From contig CAKSWS010000041.1 in assembly GCA_934512155.1 (NCBI GenBank), positions 1 to 12,282 of the forward strand: a stretch of 12,282 nt of DNA, read 5' to 3'. Positions 5,854 through 11,633 of the stretch are shown here, piece after piece. The DNA is from an uncultured Eubacterium sp. Its GTDB lineage: Bacteria > Bacillota > Clostridia > Oscillospirales > Acutalibacteraceae. Every line of letters starts with the position of its first letter. Position 1 is the stretch's first letter. The notes beneath the pieces were generated by a model, which did not search any database, was not told the DNA's origin, and saw only the letters and a program-made list of their open reading frames with translations. Both the position numbers and the translations under genes were made by a program.

Positions 5854-5879
5854 CTCATATGAATATCTGTTCATATGAG
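5854..5879 (-). promoter_or_regulatory. ArsR-family operator (perfect 10-bp inverted repeat)
   Basis: CTCATATGAA and TTCATATGAG flank a 6-bp centre. On the minus strand the core ATGAACAGATATTCAT is the 12-2-12 type site known for SmtB/CzrA-like sensors. It begins 1 bp after the promoter -10 and covers the expected transcription start and most of the short leader, so bound repressor would block RNA polymerase. Confidence 0.88.
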
Positions 5880-5880
5880 C

Positions 5881-5909
5881 ATTATATGTTATTTTTCAAA
5901 AATTGTCAA
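5881..5909 (-). promoter_or_regulatory. SigmaA promoter of the arsR-exporter operon
   Basis: On the minus strand, consensus TTGACA (5904-5909), a 17-bp spacer, and consensus TATAAT (5881-5886). The -35 hexamer lies inside the last codons of the upstream DUF421 gene (it encodes Leu-Thr). A perfect promoter followed directly by an operator is what a tightly repressed, strongly inducible metal operon needs. Confidence 0.9.
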
Positions 5910-6560
5910 CACTTTTTTTGAATCTATTGTAGCAAGCACAATTTTTTCTACCTCTTTGTTTTCCTTTCTTACTTTGCGCACAAGCTCTTTTTTTGAAATT
6001 CCGGCTACGGAAAGGTTGGAATCTATAATTTTTCCGTCCATAATTACATTAACCTGCAAACTTTCTCTTTCAGGAGTAAAATTAAAATCCGTTGGGTTAA
6101 GCGAACGCTTGCCGGGCACAGGCATAAAGCTGATTTTGCCTGAAACTTCCATAACGGCAAACTGAATATCGCTTAAATTATAATAACCGCTTATTCTTGC
6201 CGCCGCTTCCAAATCATTTAAATCAATATGTGCTTTTTTAACACTTTTTTCTACTATTTTTCCGTTATCTATTAAAACAATAGGCACGCCGGAAATTATT
6301 TTTCTGCCAACAAGTGTTTTTTGTGAAATTAAAATAAACACCATATCAAACAAAACATAAATAACCATGGCGGTAATTCCTTTCCACCATTCAATATCTA
6401 TATTTGTGCACATTTCGGCAGCAACCGAACCTATAGTAATACCTATTACATAATCAAAAAAAGAAAGCTCGGCAATGGCACGAAACCCCATTACCTTTGA
6501 AAGCAAAAAAAGCACAAGAAATGAGGAAACAGATAAAATTACTATTTTTAAAAATTCCAT
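5889..6560 (-). CDS. DUF421/YetF-family membrane protein
   Basis: A 223-residue protein of the YetF (DUF421) family. Three membrane helices lie at about 4-22, 32-50 and 58-77; the motif LSFFDYVIGITIGSVAAEM in helix 2 is characteristic. A cytoplasmic alpha/beta domain follows, with GVPIVLIDNGKI, then DLEAAARISGYYNLSDIQFAVMEVSGKISF. Family members occur in sporeformers, and some relatives are carried in spoVA-type germination operons; the biochemical role is not known. The ATG at 6560 is preferred over GTG at 6569, because AGGGTG six bases ahead of the ATG is the ribosome binding site and contains that GTG. No terminator separates it from arsR, so read-through into the metal operon is possible. 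I found no convincing promoter for it in 6570-6640. Confidence 0.85.
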   Translation of the reverse strand: MEFLKIVILSVSSFLVLFLLSKVMGFRAIAELSFFDYVIGITIGSVAAEMCTNIDIEWWKGITAMVIYVLFDMVFILISQKTLVGRKIISGVPIVLIDNGKIVEKSVKKAHIDLNDLEAAARISGYYNLSDIQFAVMEVSGKISFMPVPGKRSLNPTDFNFTPERESLQVNVIMDGKIIDSNLSVAGISKKELVRKVRKENKEVEKIVLATIDSKKVLTIFEK

Positions 6561-6643
6561 TTTATACACCCTGTTAATAACACAATTTATAATATGTTAC
6601 CCGTTTTTTATTTTAAAATCCCAATATGCAAAAAATTTTCGTA

Positions 6644-6672
6644 TTGACAAAAAAATAAAACAAGCATATAAT
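6644..6672 (+). promoter_or_regulatory. SigmaA promoter of ribU
   Basis: TTGACA (6644-6649), 17-bp spacer, TATAAT (6667-6672), all consensus. The start near 6679 falls only a few bases before the first strand of the FMN riboswitch. Confidence 0.88.
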
Positions 6673-6684
6673 ATTGATACTAAA

Positions 6685-6799
6685 ATATTTTCAGGGCGGG
6701 GTGTAATTCCCCACCGGCAGTAAAGTCTGCGACCCGCTTTTGCGGCTGAATCGGTGAAATTCCGATACCGACGGTTAAAGTCCGGATGAGAGAAAATGT
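6685..6799 (+). ncRNA. FMN riboswitch (RFN element)
   Basis: Conserved RFN landmarks in order: CAGGGCGGGG, TTCCCCACCGGC, GTCTGCGACCCGC, then CGGTGAAATTCCG, ACCGACGGTTAAAGTC and CGGATGAGAGAA. The closing P1 helix pairs ATATTTTC (6685-6692) with GAAAATGT (6792-6799), the penultimate pair being G-U. The aptamer binds flavin mononucleotide and represses the downstream gene. The terminator at 6851-6884 makes transcription attenuation the likely mode. The antiterminator strand could not be settled by eye; an 8-bp hairpin GCAATGCC/GGCGTTGC lies between aptamer and terminator. Confidence 0.95.
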
Positions 6800-6850
6800 T
6801 TTGCAGAATTGCAATGCCTCGTGGCGTTGCCTTATATCTGAAGCATATTC

Positions 6851-6884
6851 GCCCTAACGTTTTTTTCGTTAGGGCTTCTCTTTT
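6851..6884 (+). terminator. Intrinsic terminator, expression platform of the FMN riboswitch
   Basis: A perfect 9-bp stem GCCCTAACG (6851-6859) with CGTTAGGGC (6867-6875), a seven-T loop, and TTCTCTTTT after it. It lies between the aptamer and the ribU start, ahead of the ribosome binding site AAGGAG near 6893, so it would stop transcription when FMN is bound. Confidence 0.88.
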
Positions 6885-6906
6885 GCCCAAAAAAGGAGAA
6901 AAAATT

Positions 6907-7539
6907 ATGACAAACACTAACACAAAAAACCGACCAAACAAAAAAAAGAAAAAAAGTGTAAACGCCAAAACCGTTAAAATTACAATGACGGCAATGCTTA
7001 CAGCCGTGGCTGTTGTGTTGCAATACATTGAAGTGCCGATTCCTATTATGCCAAGTTTTATAAAACTTGATTTTTCCGATTTGCCGGAACTTATAGGCGC
7101 ATTTATTATAGGACCGGGAGCAGGCGTACTTATTGCTTTTTTGAAAAATATTATTCACCTTGCAGTAAGCCAAAGCGGATTTATAGGTGAACTTTCAAAC
7201 TTTATTTTAGGCGGCACATTTGCTCTTTCGGCAGGGCTTATTTACAAAAAAATGCCAAATATTAAGGGTGCCGTAATAGGCGGTATTGCCGCTTCCGTAA
7301 TTATGGGCGTTGTTTCATTGCCTGTTAATTACTTTGTTATTTATCCTTTATATTACAGTGTTATGGGATTTCCGAAAGAGGCAATTTTACAAATGTATCA
7401 ACTTATTTTGCCTAAAACAAAAAGCATTGCCCAGGCACTTTTAATTTTTAACGTGCCGTTTACTGTTGTAAAAGGCTTAATCAGTGCCGCAGTAACAACA
7501 GCGGTTTATAAACCCCTTTCAAAAATTAAAAATTTATAA
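6907..7539 (+). CDS. ribU: Riboflavin ECF transporter substrate-binding protein RibU
   Basis: A 210-residue integral membrane S-component that captures riboflavin for import by an energy-coupling-factor transporter. After a Lys-rich cytoplasmic start (about 8-17) it has roughly six hydrophobic segments. Family motifs are LDFSDLPELIGAFIIGPGAG (54-73), FLKNIIHL, GFIGELSNFILG (91-102) and FNVPFTVVKGLI (181-192). The FMN riboswitch directly upstream supports the substrate. The ATG at 6907 follows AAGGAG at good spacing; the frame stays open up to an ATG at 6796, but that would start inside the aptamer and run through the terminator hairpin. EcfA, EcfA' and EcfT are not in this window. A GC-rich hairpin with a delayed T tract at 7627-7657 may end the transcript. 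Confidence 0.95.
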   Translation: MTNTNTKNRPNKKKKKSVNAKTVKITMTAMLTAVAVVLQYIEVPIPIMPSFIKLDFSDLPELIGAFIIGPGAGVLIAFLKNIIHLAVSQSGFIGELSNFILGGTFALSAGLIYKKMPNIKGAVIGGIAASVIMGVVSLPVNYFVIYPLYYSVMGFPKEAILQMYQLILPKTKSIAQALLIFNVPFTVVKGLISAAVTTAVYKPLSKIKNL

Positions 7540-7544
7540 CCAAT

Positions 7545-7606
7545 CAGCCCTCTCTTAGATTAAGGGAGGAGGCAACACACAGTGTCGACGGAAGGATTCT
7601 TGCAAG
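7545..7606 (-). repeat. Short modular hairpin repeat after ribU (minus orientation)
   Basis: Read on the minus strand: CTTGCAAGAATCC, TTCCG, a hairpin ACAC-TGT-GTGT, CCTCC, then hairpin CTCCCTTA-ATC-TAAGAGAG. It has the same order of parts as 1-76 and the same edge motif (7594-7606). The first bases lie six nucleotides past the ribU stop. Confidence 0.55.
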
Positions 7607-7620
7607 ACTTATATTTTTTA

Positions 7621-7657
7621 TGACATCCCCCTTTAACAAGGGGGACTTATTTTTTAT
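7621..7657 (+). repeat. Small repeat fragment and possible ribU terminator
   Basis: TGACATCCCCCTTTAACAAG is identical to 114-133, here continuing GGGGACTT. CCCCCTT-TAAC-AAGGGGG (7627-7644) is a strong 7-bp stem followed by ACTTATTTTTT. The left half of the usual variable hairpin is missing, so this is a partial copy. It may act as the ribU terminator. Confidence 0.5.
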
Positions 7658-7665
7658 AATCAATC

Positions 7666-7690
7666 TGCCTCCATTAAATTAAAGGAGGCA
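7666..7690 (+). repeat. Palindromic repeat module TGCCTCC/GGAGGCA
   Basis: TGCCTCC (7666-7672) and GGAGGCA (7684-7690) with TTAA-A-TTAA inside form a long near-perfect hairpin. The sequence is a variant of the CCTCCTTTAACAAGGAGG module. No T tract follows. It lies 28 bp ahead of the fba promoter. Confidence 0.45.
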
Positions 7691-7717
7691 ATAATATAAC
7701 GTACTTAAAAATAAATA

Positions 7718-7746
7718 TTGATATTTAAAATGTGTTGTTGTATAAT
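7718..7746 (+). promoter_or_regulatory. SigmaA promoter of fba
   Basis: TTGATA (7718-7723), 17-bp spacer, consensus TATAAT (7741-7746). The start near 7753 gives a leader of about 45 nt with AGGAG at 7783-7787, ten bases from the ATG. Confidence 0.8.
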
Positions 7747-7796
7747 ATTTTCAAACAGGCAACTGCTTGTAATATTAAATTTAGGAGATTGAAAAA

Positions 7797-8732
7797 ATGC
7801 CACTTGTTACTACAACAGAAATGTTTAAAAAAGCATATGAAGGCGGATATGCAATCGGTGCTTTTAACGTAAACAATATGGAAATTGTTCAAGGTATTAC
7901 ACGTGCTGCAAAGAAGCTTAACGCACCTGTTATTCTTCAGTGTTCCGCAAGCGCAAGAAAGTATGCATCACACGATTACCTTGTTGCAATGGTAAAGGCT
8001 GCTGCGGATGAAACAGGTCTTCCTATTGCTCTTCACCTTGACCACGGCCCTGATTTTGAAACTTGCAAATCTTGCATTGACGGCGGATTTACATCTGTTA
8101 TGATTGACGGTTCTTCTCTTCCTTACGAAGAAAACGTTGCTCTTACAAAGAAAGTTGTTGAATATGCACACGCTCACGGCGTTGTTGTTGAAGGCGAACT
8201 CGGAACACTTGCAGGCGTTGAAGATGAAGTAAGCGTTGATTCTGACAATGCTTCTTACACTCGCCCTGAAGAAGTTGAAGATTTTGTTACAAGAACAGGT
8301 GTTGATTCACTTGCTATTGCTATCGGCACAAGCCACGGCGCATATAAATTTAAACCCGGTCAAAAGCCACAGCTTCGTTTTGATATTCTTAAAGAAGTTG
8401 AAAAAAGACTTCCGGGCTTCCCAATTGTTCTTCACGGTGCTTCTTCAGTTAACCAAGAACACATTAAAATGATTAACGAATACGGCGGTGAAATGCCTGA
8501 TGCTATCGGTATTCCTGAAGAAATGCTTCGTGAAGCAGCATCTATGGCAGTTTGCAAAATTAATGTAGACAGTGATATTCGTATTGCTATGACAGCAGCC
8601 GTAAGAAAGCATTTTGCAGAGCATCCTGCTGATTTTGACCCAAGAAAATACCTCACTCCTGCAAGAGACCTTATTGAGGAAGTTGTTGAACACAAGATTG
8701 ACGTTGTTTTCGGTTCAAAAGACAGAGCATAA
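7797..8732 (+). CDS. fba: Class II fructose-1,6-bisphosphate aldolase
   Basis: A 311-residue cytoplasmic zinc-dependent aldolase that splits fructose 1,6-bisphosphate into dihydroxyacetone phosphate and glyceraldehyde 3-phosphate in glycolysis and gluconeogenesis. Visible signatures: LHLDHG with catalytic Asp82 and Zn ligand His83, VEGELG with Glu134, IGTSHGAYK with Zn ligand His180, LHGASS with His213, and the phosphate-binding NVDSD (256-260). Length and motifs fit the FbaA/Fba class II type. Its codon use leans to GCT, CTT and GTT more than its neighbours, as expected for a highly expressed gene. It is transcribed alone between its own promoter and a strong terminator. Related tagatose-bisphosphate aldolases look similar, but the isolated setting favours glycolytic Fba. 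Confidence 0.95.
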   Translation: MPLVTTTEMFKKAYEGGYAIGAFNVNNMEIVQGITRAAKKLNAPVILQCSASARKYASHDYLVAMVKAAADETGLPIALHLDHGPDFETCKSCIDGGFTSVMIDGSSLPYEENVALTKKVVEYAHAHGVVVEGELGTLAGVEDEVSVDSDNASYTRPEEVEDFVTRTGVDSLAIAIGTSHGAYKFKPGQKPQLRFDILKEVEKRLPGFPIVLHGASSVNQEHIKMINEYGGEMPDAIGIPEEMLREAASMAVCKINVDSDIRIAMTAAVRKHFAEHPADFDPRKYLTPARDLIEEVVEHKIDVVFGSKDRA

Positions 8733-8778
8733 TAAATTTTCTAAAAGCAAGAATTCTTCTTGTTAAAAAATTCCTAAT

Positions 8779-8814
8779 AAAAACCTCGGCGTAAGCCGGG
8801 GTTTTTATTTTTTT
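8779..8814 (+). terminator. Intrinsic terminator of fba
   Basis: AAAAACCTCGGC, loop GTAA, GCCGGGGTTTTT, continuing into ATTTTTTT. A GC-rich stem with a long T tract 47 bp after the fba stop. A weaker hairpin CAAGAA/TTCTTG lies just before it near 8750. Confidence 0.9.
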
Positions 8815-8914
8815 ACAAATTTTTTAATTTTTAAAAATCGCAAAAAAACAAACAATAAAATTGCAAAGGATTTTTAAAGTTTTTTGCGTAATTAATTATT
8901 GGGGGTAAAAATTT

Positions 8915-9091
8915 ATGAAAAAGAAAACAGCCGACATTATGAAAGGCATGGGTGTTGCAATGGCAATGGGTTCAGTTATTGCAGGTGCCGCAGCAACAAT
9001 GGGAACAAACAGCAACAAAACAAAGAAAAACATGAAAAAAGCAGTTGAAAAAGTTACGGATTTTGTAGACAGTGTAAGCGCAATGATGTGA
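8915..9091 (+). CDS. Small putative membrane peptide, 58 residues
   Basis: Encodes a 58-residue protein that I do not recognise. It begins MKKKTADIMKG, has a Met/Gly/Ala-rich hydrophobic stretch (about 11-30, GVAMAMGSVIAGAAATMG), then a basic segment TNSNKTKKNMKK and an amphipathic helix ending AVEKVTDFVDSVSAMM. The order (short basic start, Gly/Ala-rich membrane helix, charged helix) recalls small YtxH-like proteins, but this is similarity of composition only. A GGGGGT motif about 10 nt upstream is a fair ribosome binding site. It is monocistronic after the fba terminator; no clear promoter was found. Codon use matches the neighbouring genes, which supports real coding. Confidence 0.65.
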   Translation: MKKKTADIMKGMGVAMAMGSVIAGAAATMGTNSNKTKKNMKKAVEKVTDFVDSVSAMM

Positions 9092-9117
9092 TTTTTAAAC
9101 CGCTTGTTTTCCTTGAA

Positions 9118-9316
9118 TAAGGGGGATTCTTGTAAATCAACAATATTTATTTTTATATATTTCGCCGTAAACACGGCGGGGTTGTGCCATTCTTTCGTAT
9201 TGCAAAAGAACGGCACCAAGAAAGCAAATCAGGGGGATGCAACAAGTTGCAATTCCCCCTAATAACCCCTTAACATTCGTAAAACCGCCACGCTTTCGCA
9301 TAGGCGGTTTTATTTT
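9118..9316 (+). repeat. Long interspersed repeat, copy B, with edge fragment
   Basis: Positions 9150-9316 match 3205-3422 with a few substitutions and without its 54-bp internal segment. Hairpins in order: CGCCGT/ACGGCG, GTGCC...GGCAC with TTCTTT/AAAGAA, AGGGGGA-TGCAAC with GTTGCA and TCCCCCT, and AAAACCGCC/GGCGGTTTT. In front lies GGATTCTTGTAAA (9124-9136), the edge motif of the small repeats. The element sits between the convergent small peptide gene and folK and fills most of 9092-9364. Confidence 0.75.
9281..9316 (+). terminator. Hairpin terminator at the end of repeat copy B
   Basis: AAAACCGCC (9281-9289) pairs with GGCGGTTTT (9303-9311), followed by ATTTT. It can stop plus-strand transcription and, less strongly, minus-strand transcription coming out of folK. 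Confidence 0.6.
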
Positions 9317-9364
9317 AGGTTGCTTAATTAAATTTTTTATCAAAAAAATAAACAAAATCAAAAT

Positions 9365-9865
9365 TCAATAATCAACGGAAAAAGTTTGGGGTTCTTCAAA
9401 CTTTGTAACAAACTGACCGTCAATTTTATCTATATAACTTTTAAATTCAAAACCAAAAGCCGTGCCGCTTGGAAAAATATCACAAAGAGGCTGAAGAACA
9501 AACCGCCTTTCTGTAATTCTTGGGTGAGGAACGGTTAAATTTTGAGTGTTTATTCTTTTATCTTCTGCATAAAGCACATCAATATCAAGAATACGAGGTC
9601 CGTTTGCAATGCCTCTTTTTCTGCCGAAACCACATTCCACACCCAAACAAAAACCAAGCATTTCGTGAGGTTCAAGCCTGCTTTCAACCAAAAGCACACA
9701 ATTTAAAAAATTATCCTGCCTTGCGTAACCTACAGGTTCTGTTTCATAAATTCCGGAACACATTAAAACATCAGTGTAAGGAAGTAAATTTATTGAATCT
9801 ATACAATGGGCAATATTTTCACGCTTATTACCTAAATTTGTTCCAACGCCTAAAACATATTTCAT
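9365..9865 (-). CDS. folK: 2-amino-4-hydroxy-6-hydroxymethyldihydropteridine pyrophosphokinase
   Basis: A 166-residue HPPK that transfers pyrophosphate from ATP to 6-hydroxymethyl-7,8-dihydropterin, giving the substrate of dihydropteroate synthase. Motifs: LGVGTNLGNKRENI at the start, YETEPVGYARQDNFLNCV (pterin site), GPRILDIDVL with Mg-binding Asp94 and Asp96, and VPHPRITERRFVLQPL (112-127). The length is usual for a stand-alone FolK. Last of four folate genes, 8 bp after folB; its ribosome binding site AGCAGG lies in the final codons of folB, so translation is coupled. Confidence 0.95.
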   Translation of the reverse strand: MKYVLGVGTNLGNKRENIAHCIDSINLLPYTDVLMCSGIYETEPVGYARQDNFLNCVLLVESRLEPHEMLGFCLGVECGFGRKRGIANGPRILDIDVLYAEDKRINTQNLTVPHPRITERRFVLQPLCDIFPSGTAFGFEFKSYIDKIDGQFVTKFEEPQTFSVDY

Positions 9866-9873
9866 TTCATTTA

Positions 9874-10233
9874 TTACCTGCTTCTTACAATATTTACTGC
9901 CATATAATCAAAATCGGCGCTTACGGGTGCCTCAGGCTTTTTTAAAGTAATTTCAACCTTAAATACATCTGCATATTCTTCTAAAATAGCGTCTGCCGTT
10001 ACCTGTGCGCATTTTTCAAGCAAATTATACTTTGTTGCCGTAAATACACGGCGAACGGTTTTTACCACCTTTGCGTAGCTTACAGTGTCGTTTACATCAT
10101 CACTGTGGCACGCCTTATTCATATTTACATATAAATCAATATCAAATATAAAATTTTGACCGTTTTCTTTTTCTTCGAGATTAACACCGTGATAAGCAAA
10201 AAGTTTTAACCCCTTAATTTTAATTATGTCCAT
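9874..10233 (-). CDS. folB: Dihydroneopterin aldolase
   Basis: A 119-residue enzyme that converts 7,8-dihydroneopterin to 6-hydroxymethyl-7,8-dihydropterin and glycolaldehyde. Family features: FAYHGVNLEEKENGQNFIFDID with the likely catalytic Glu21, VSYAKVVKTV, LLEKCAQ (71-77, substrate pocket), and ITLKKPEAP (95-103), where Lys98 or Lys99 is the catalytic lysine. The size is standard for an octameric FolB. Its ribosome binding site AAGGAG is made of the last codons of folP; the gap is 9 bp. Confidence 0.93.
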   Translation of the reverse strand: MDIIKIKGLKLFAYHGVNLEEKENGQNFIFDIDLYVNMNKACHSDDVNDTVSYAKVVKTVRRVFTATKYNLLEKCAQVTADAILEEYADVFKVEITLKKPEAPVSADFDYMAVNIVRSR

Positions 10234-10242
10234 TTAAAATTA

Positions 10243-11046
10243 TTACTCCTTAAATTTTTTAAGCATATCTGCCATGTAAATTCCCTGCTTTTCATTTTCC
10301 ACATCGTGAAGACGAATAATATTTGCTCCTGCAAAAATTGCCGCCGTGTCAGCACTTATATTTCCAAAAACACGCTGCTTCGGAATTTCCTGACCGCTGC
10401 CCTCTTTAATAACTCTTTTTCTGCTTGTTCCAAGCAAAACAGGGTAATCGGGTAATCTGTATTTATCAATATTAACTATTAATGATGCGTCTTGAGTTCT
10501 TGTTTTGCCAAAACCCACGCCCATATCAAAGCATATTTGATTTTTATTTATTCCTGCTTTTTCAATTTCAACGGCACTTTTTTTAAAAAATTCTTTTACT
10601 TCATCTACACCGCCGTCGCCATTGTGCATAATAATCCAACCGGCACCTGTATTTTTAACAATTTGTGCCATTTTAGGTGAAATAACGCCGGAAACATCAT
10701 TAATTATGTGTGCGCCTGCCTGCAGCACATTTTCTGCAACGAAAGGATAAAAAGTATCTACCGAAACAGGAATGTTTATTTTGCCTTTTAAAAGCTCAAA
10801 AACAGGAGCAAGGCGTTGCCATTCCTCTTCAGCTGAAATTGCCGTATATCCCGGTCTGGTGGATTGTGCGCCGAAATCAATAATATCTGCACCCTGCTGT
10901 TCCATTAAAACTGCGGTTTTAACTGCATTTTCTGCCGAAAAATTATCTCCTCCGTCGGAAAAAGAATCGGGCGTAACGTTAACAATACCCATTATAAGCG
11001 TTTTTTCGCCCCATTTTATATTTTTGTTTTTACATTTCCAAATCAT
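10243..11046 (-). CDS. folP: Dihydropteroate synthase
   Basis: A 267-residue TIM-barrel enzyme that joins p-aminobenzoate to hydroxymethyldihydropterin pyrophosphate; it is the sulfonamide target. Motifs in order: IMGIVNVTPDSFSDGG (18-33), DFGAQSTRPGY (57-67), SVDTF with Asp97, INDVSG with Asn116, MHN (140-142), FDMGVGFGKT with Asp174, GTSRKR with Lys210, and IRLHDV with Arg245 and His247. Two loop motifs are slightly off the common form (GAQSTRPG for GGESTRPG, FDMGVGFGK for FDPGIGFGK), but the pterin- and sulfate-binding residues are kept. It lies 8 bp after folE, with the ribosome binding site TAGGTAA spanning the folE stop. Confidence 0.95.
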   Translation of the reverse strand: MIWKCKNKNIKWGEKTLIMGIVNVTPDSFSDGGDNFSAENAVKTAVLMEQQGADIIDFGAQSTRPGYTAISAEEEWQRLAPVFELLKGKINIPVSVDTFYPFVAENVLQAGAHIINDVSGVISPKMAQIVKNTGAGWIIMHNGDGGVDEVKEFFKKSAVEIEKAGINKNQICFDMGVGFGKTRTQDASLIVNIDKYRLPDYPVLLGTSRKRVIKEGSGQEIPKQRVFGNISADTAAIFAGANIIRLHDVENEKQGIYMADMLKKFKE

Positions 11047-11054
11047 ATTTTTAC

Positions 11055-11612
11055 CTATTTATCAAGAAGTGAAAGCACTTCTGCCCTTGTGCGTGCATCG
11101 GATTTCATACAGCCTCTTAAAGCGGAAGTTTGTGTTTTACTGCCGGAAGCCTTCGCCCCTCTGATAGACATACACATATGCTCTGCCTCAATAATTACGG
11201 CTACTCCCTTTGGTTTTAAATGTTCTTCCAAAAAATCCGCAATATCGTGTGTTAATCTTTCCTGCACCTGTGGCTTTTTTGCAAAATTATCAACAATGCG
11301 TGCAAATTTTGAAAGACCAATAATTTTATTGTCGCTGGGAATGTAAGCAATATGTGCCTTACCCACAAACGGCAACAAATGATGTTCACACATTGAAGCA
11401 AAAGGAATATCTCTTACAATAACCATTTCATCATTTGATTTTTCTTCAAAAAATTTTAAATGGCGTGTTGGATCTTCATTCAATCCGGCAAACATTTCCG
11501 CATACATTCTTGCTACACGTGAAGGCGTTTCTTTTAATCCGGGTCTTTCCGGATCTTCACCCACAGCTTCCAAAATATCATAAACCGCTTTTTCGATTTT
11601 TTCTAAATCCAT
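11055..11612 (-). CDS. folE: GTP cyclohydrolase I
   Basis: A 185-residue zinc enzyme that turns GTP into 7,8-dihydroneopterin triphosphate and formate, the first step of folate synthesis. Signatures: [20 protein letters not shown] (18-37), [10 protein letters not shown] with Zn ligands Cys75 and His78, [21 protein letters not shown], and [11 protein letters not shown] with His145 and Zn ligand Cys147, ending in TRAEVLSLL. These match the type IA enzyme in full. It starts 21 bp after the upstream LCP-like gene with AAAGG as ribosome binding site. There is no room for a good promoter in that gap, so the folate operon may be driven from beyond the right edge. Confidence 0.96.
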   Translation of the reverse strand: MDLEKIEKAVYDILEAVGEDPERPGLKETPSRVARMYAEMFAGLNEDPTRHLKFFEEKSNDEMVIVRDIPFASMCEHHLLPFVGKAHIAYIPSDNKIIGLSKFARIVDNFAKKPQVQERLTHDIADFLEEHLKPKGVAVIIEAEHMCMSIRGAKASGSKTQTSALRGCMKSDARTRAEVLSLLDK

Positions 11613-11633
11613 TAATTTATTACCTTTCGTTTT

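Noticed and set aside
6796..6906. 37-residue N-terminal extension of RibU
   Set aside because: It would start inside the FMN aptamer and run through the terminator hairpin; AAGGAG precedes the ATG at 6907.
9137..9361. 74-codon minus-strand frame between the small peptide gene and folK
   Set aside because: It shares GLLGGIATCC with the minus frame of the other long repeat, so it is translated repeat DNA.
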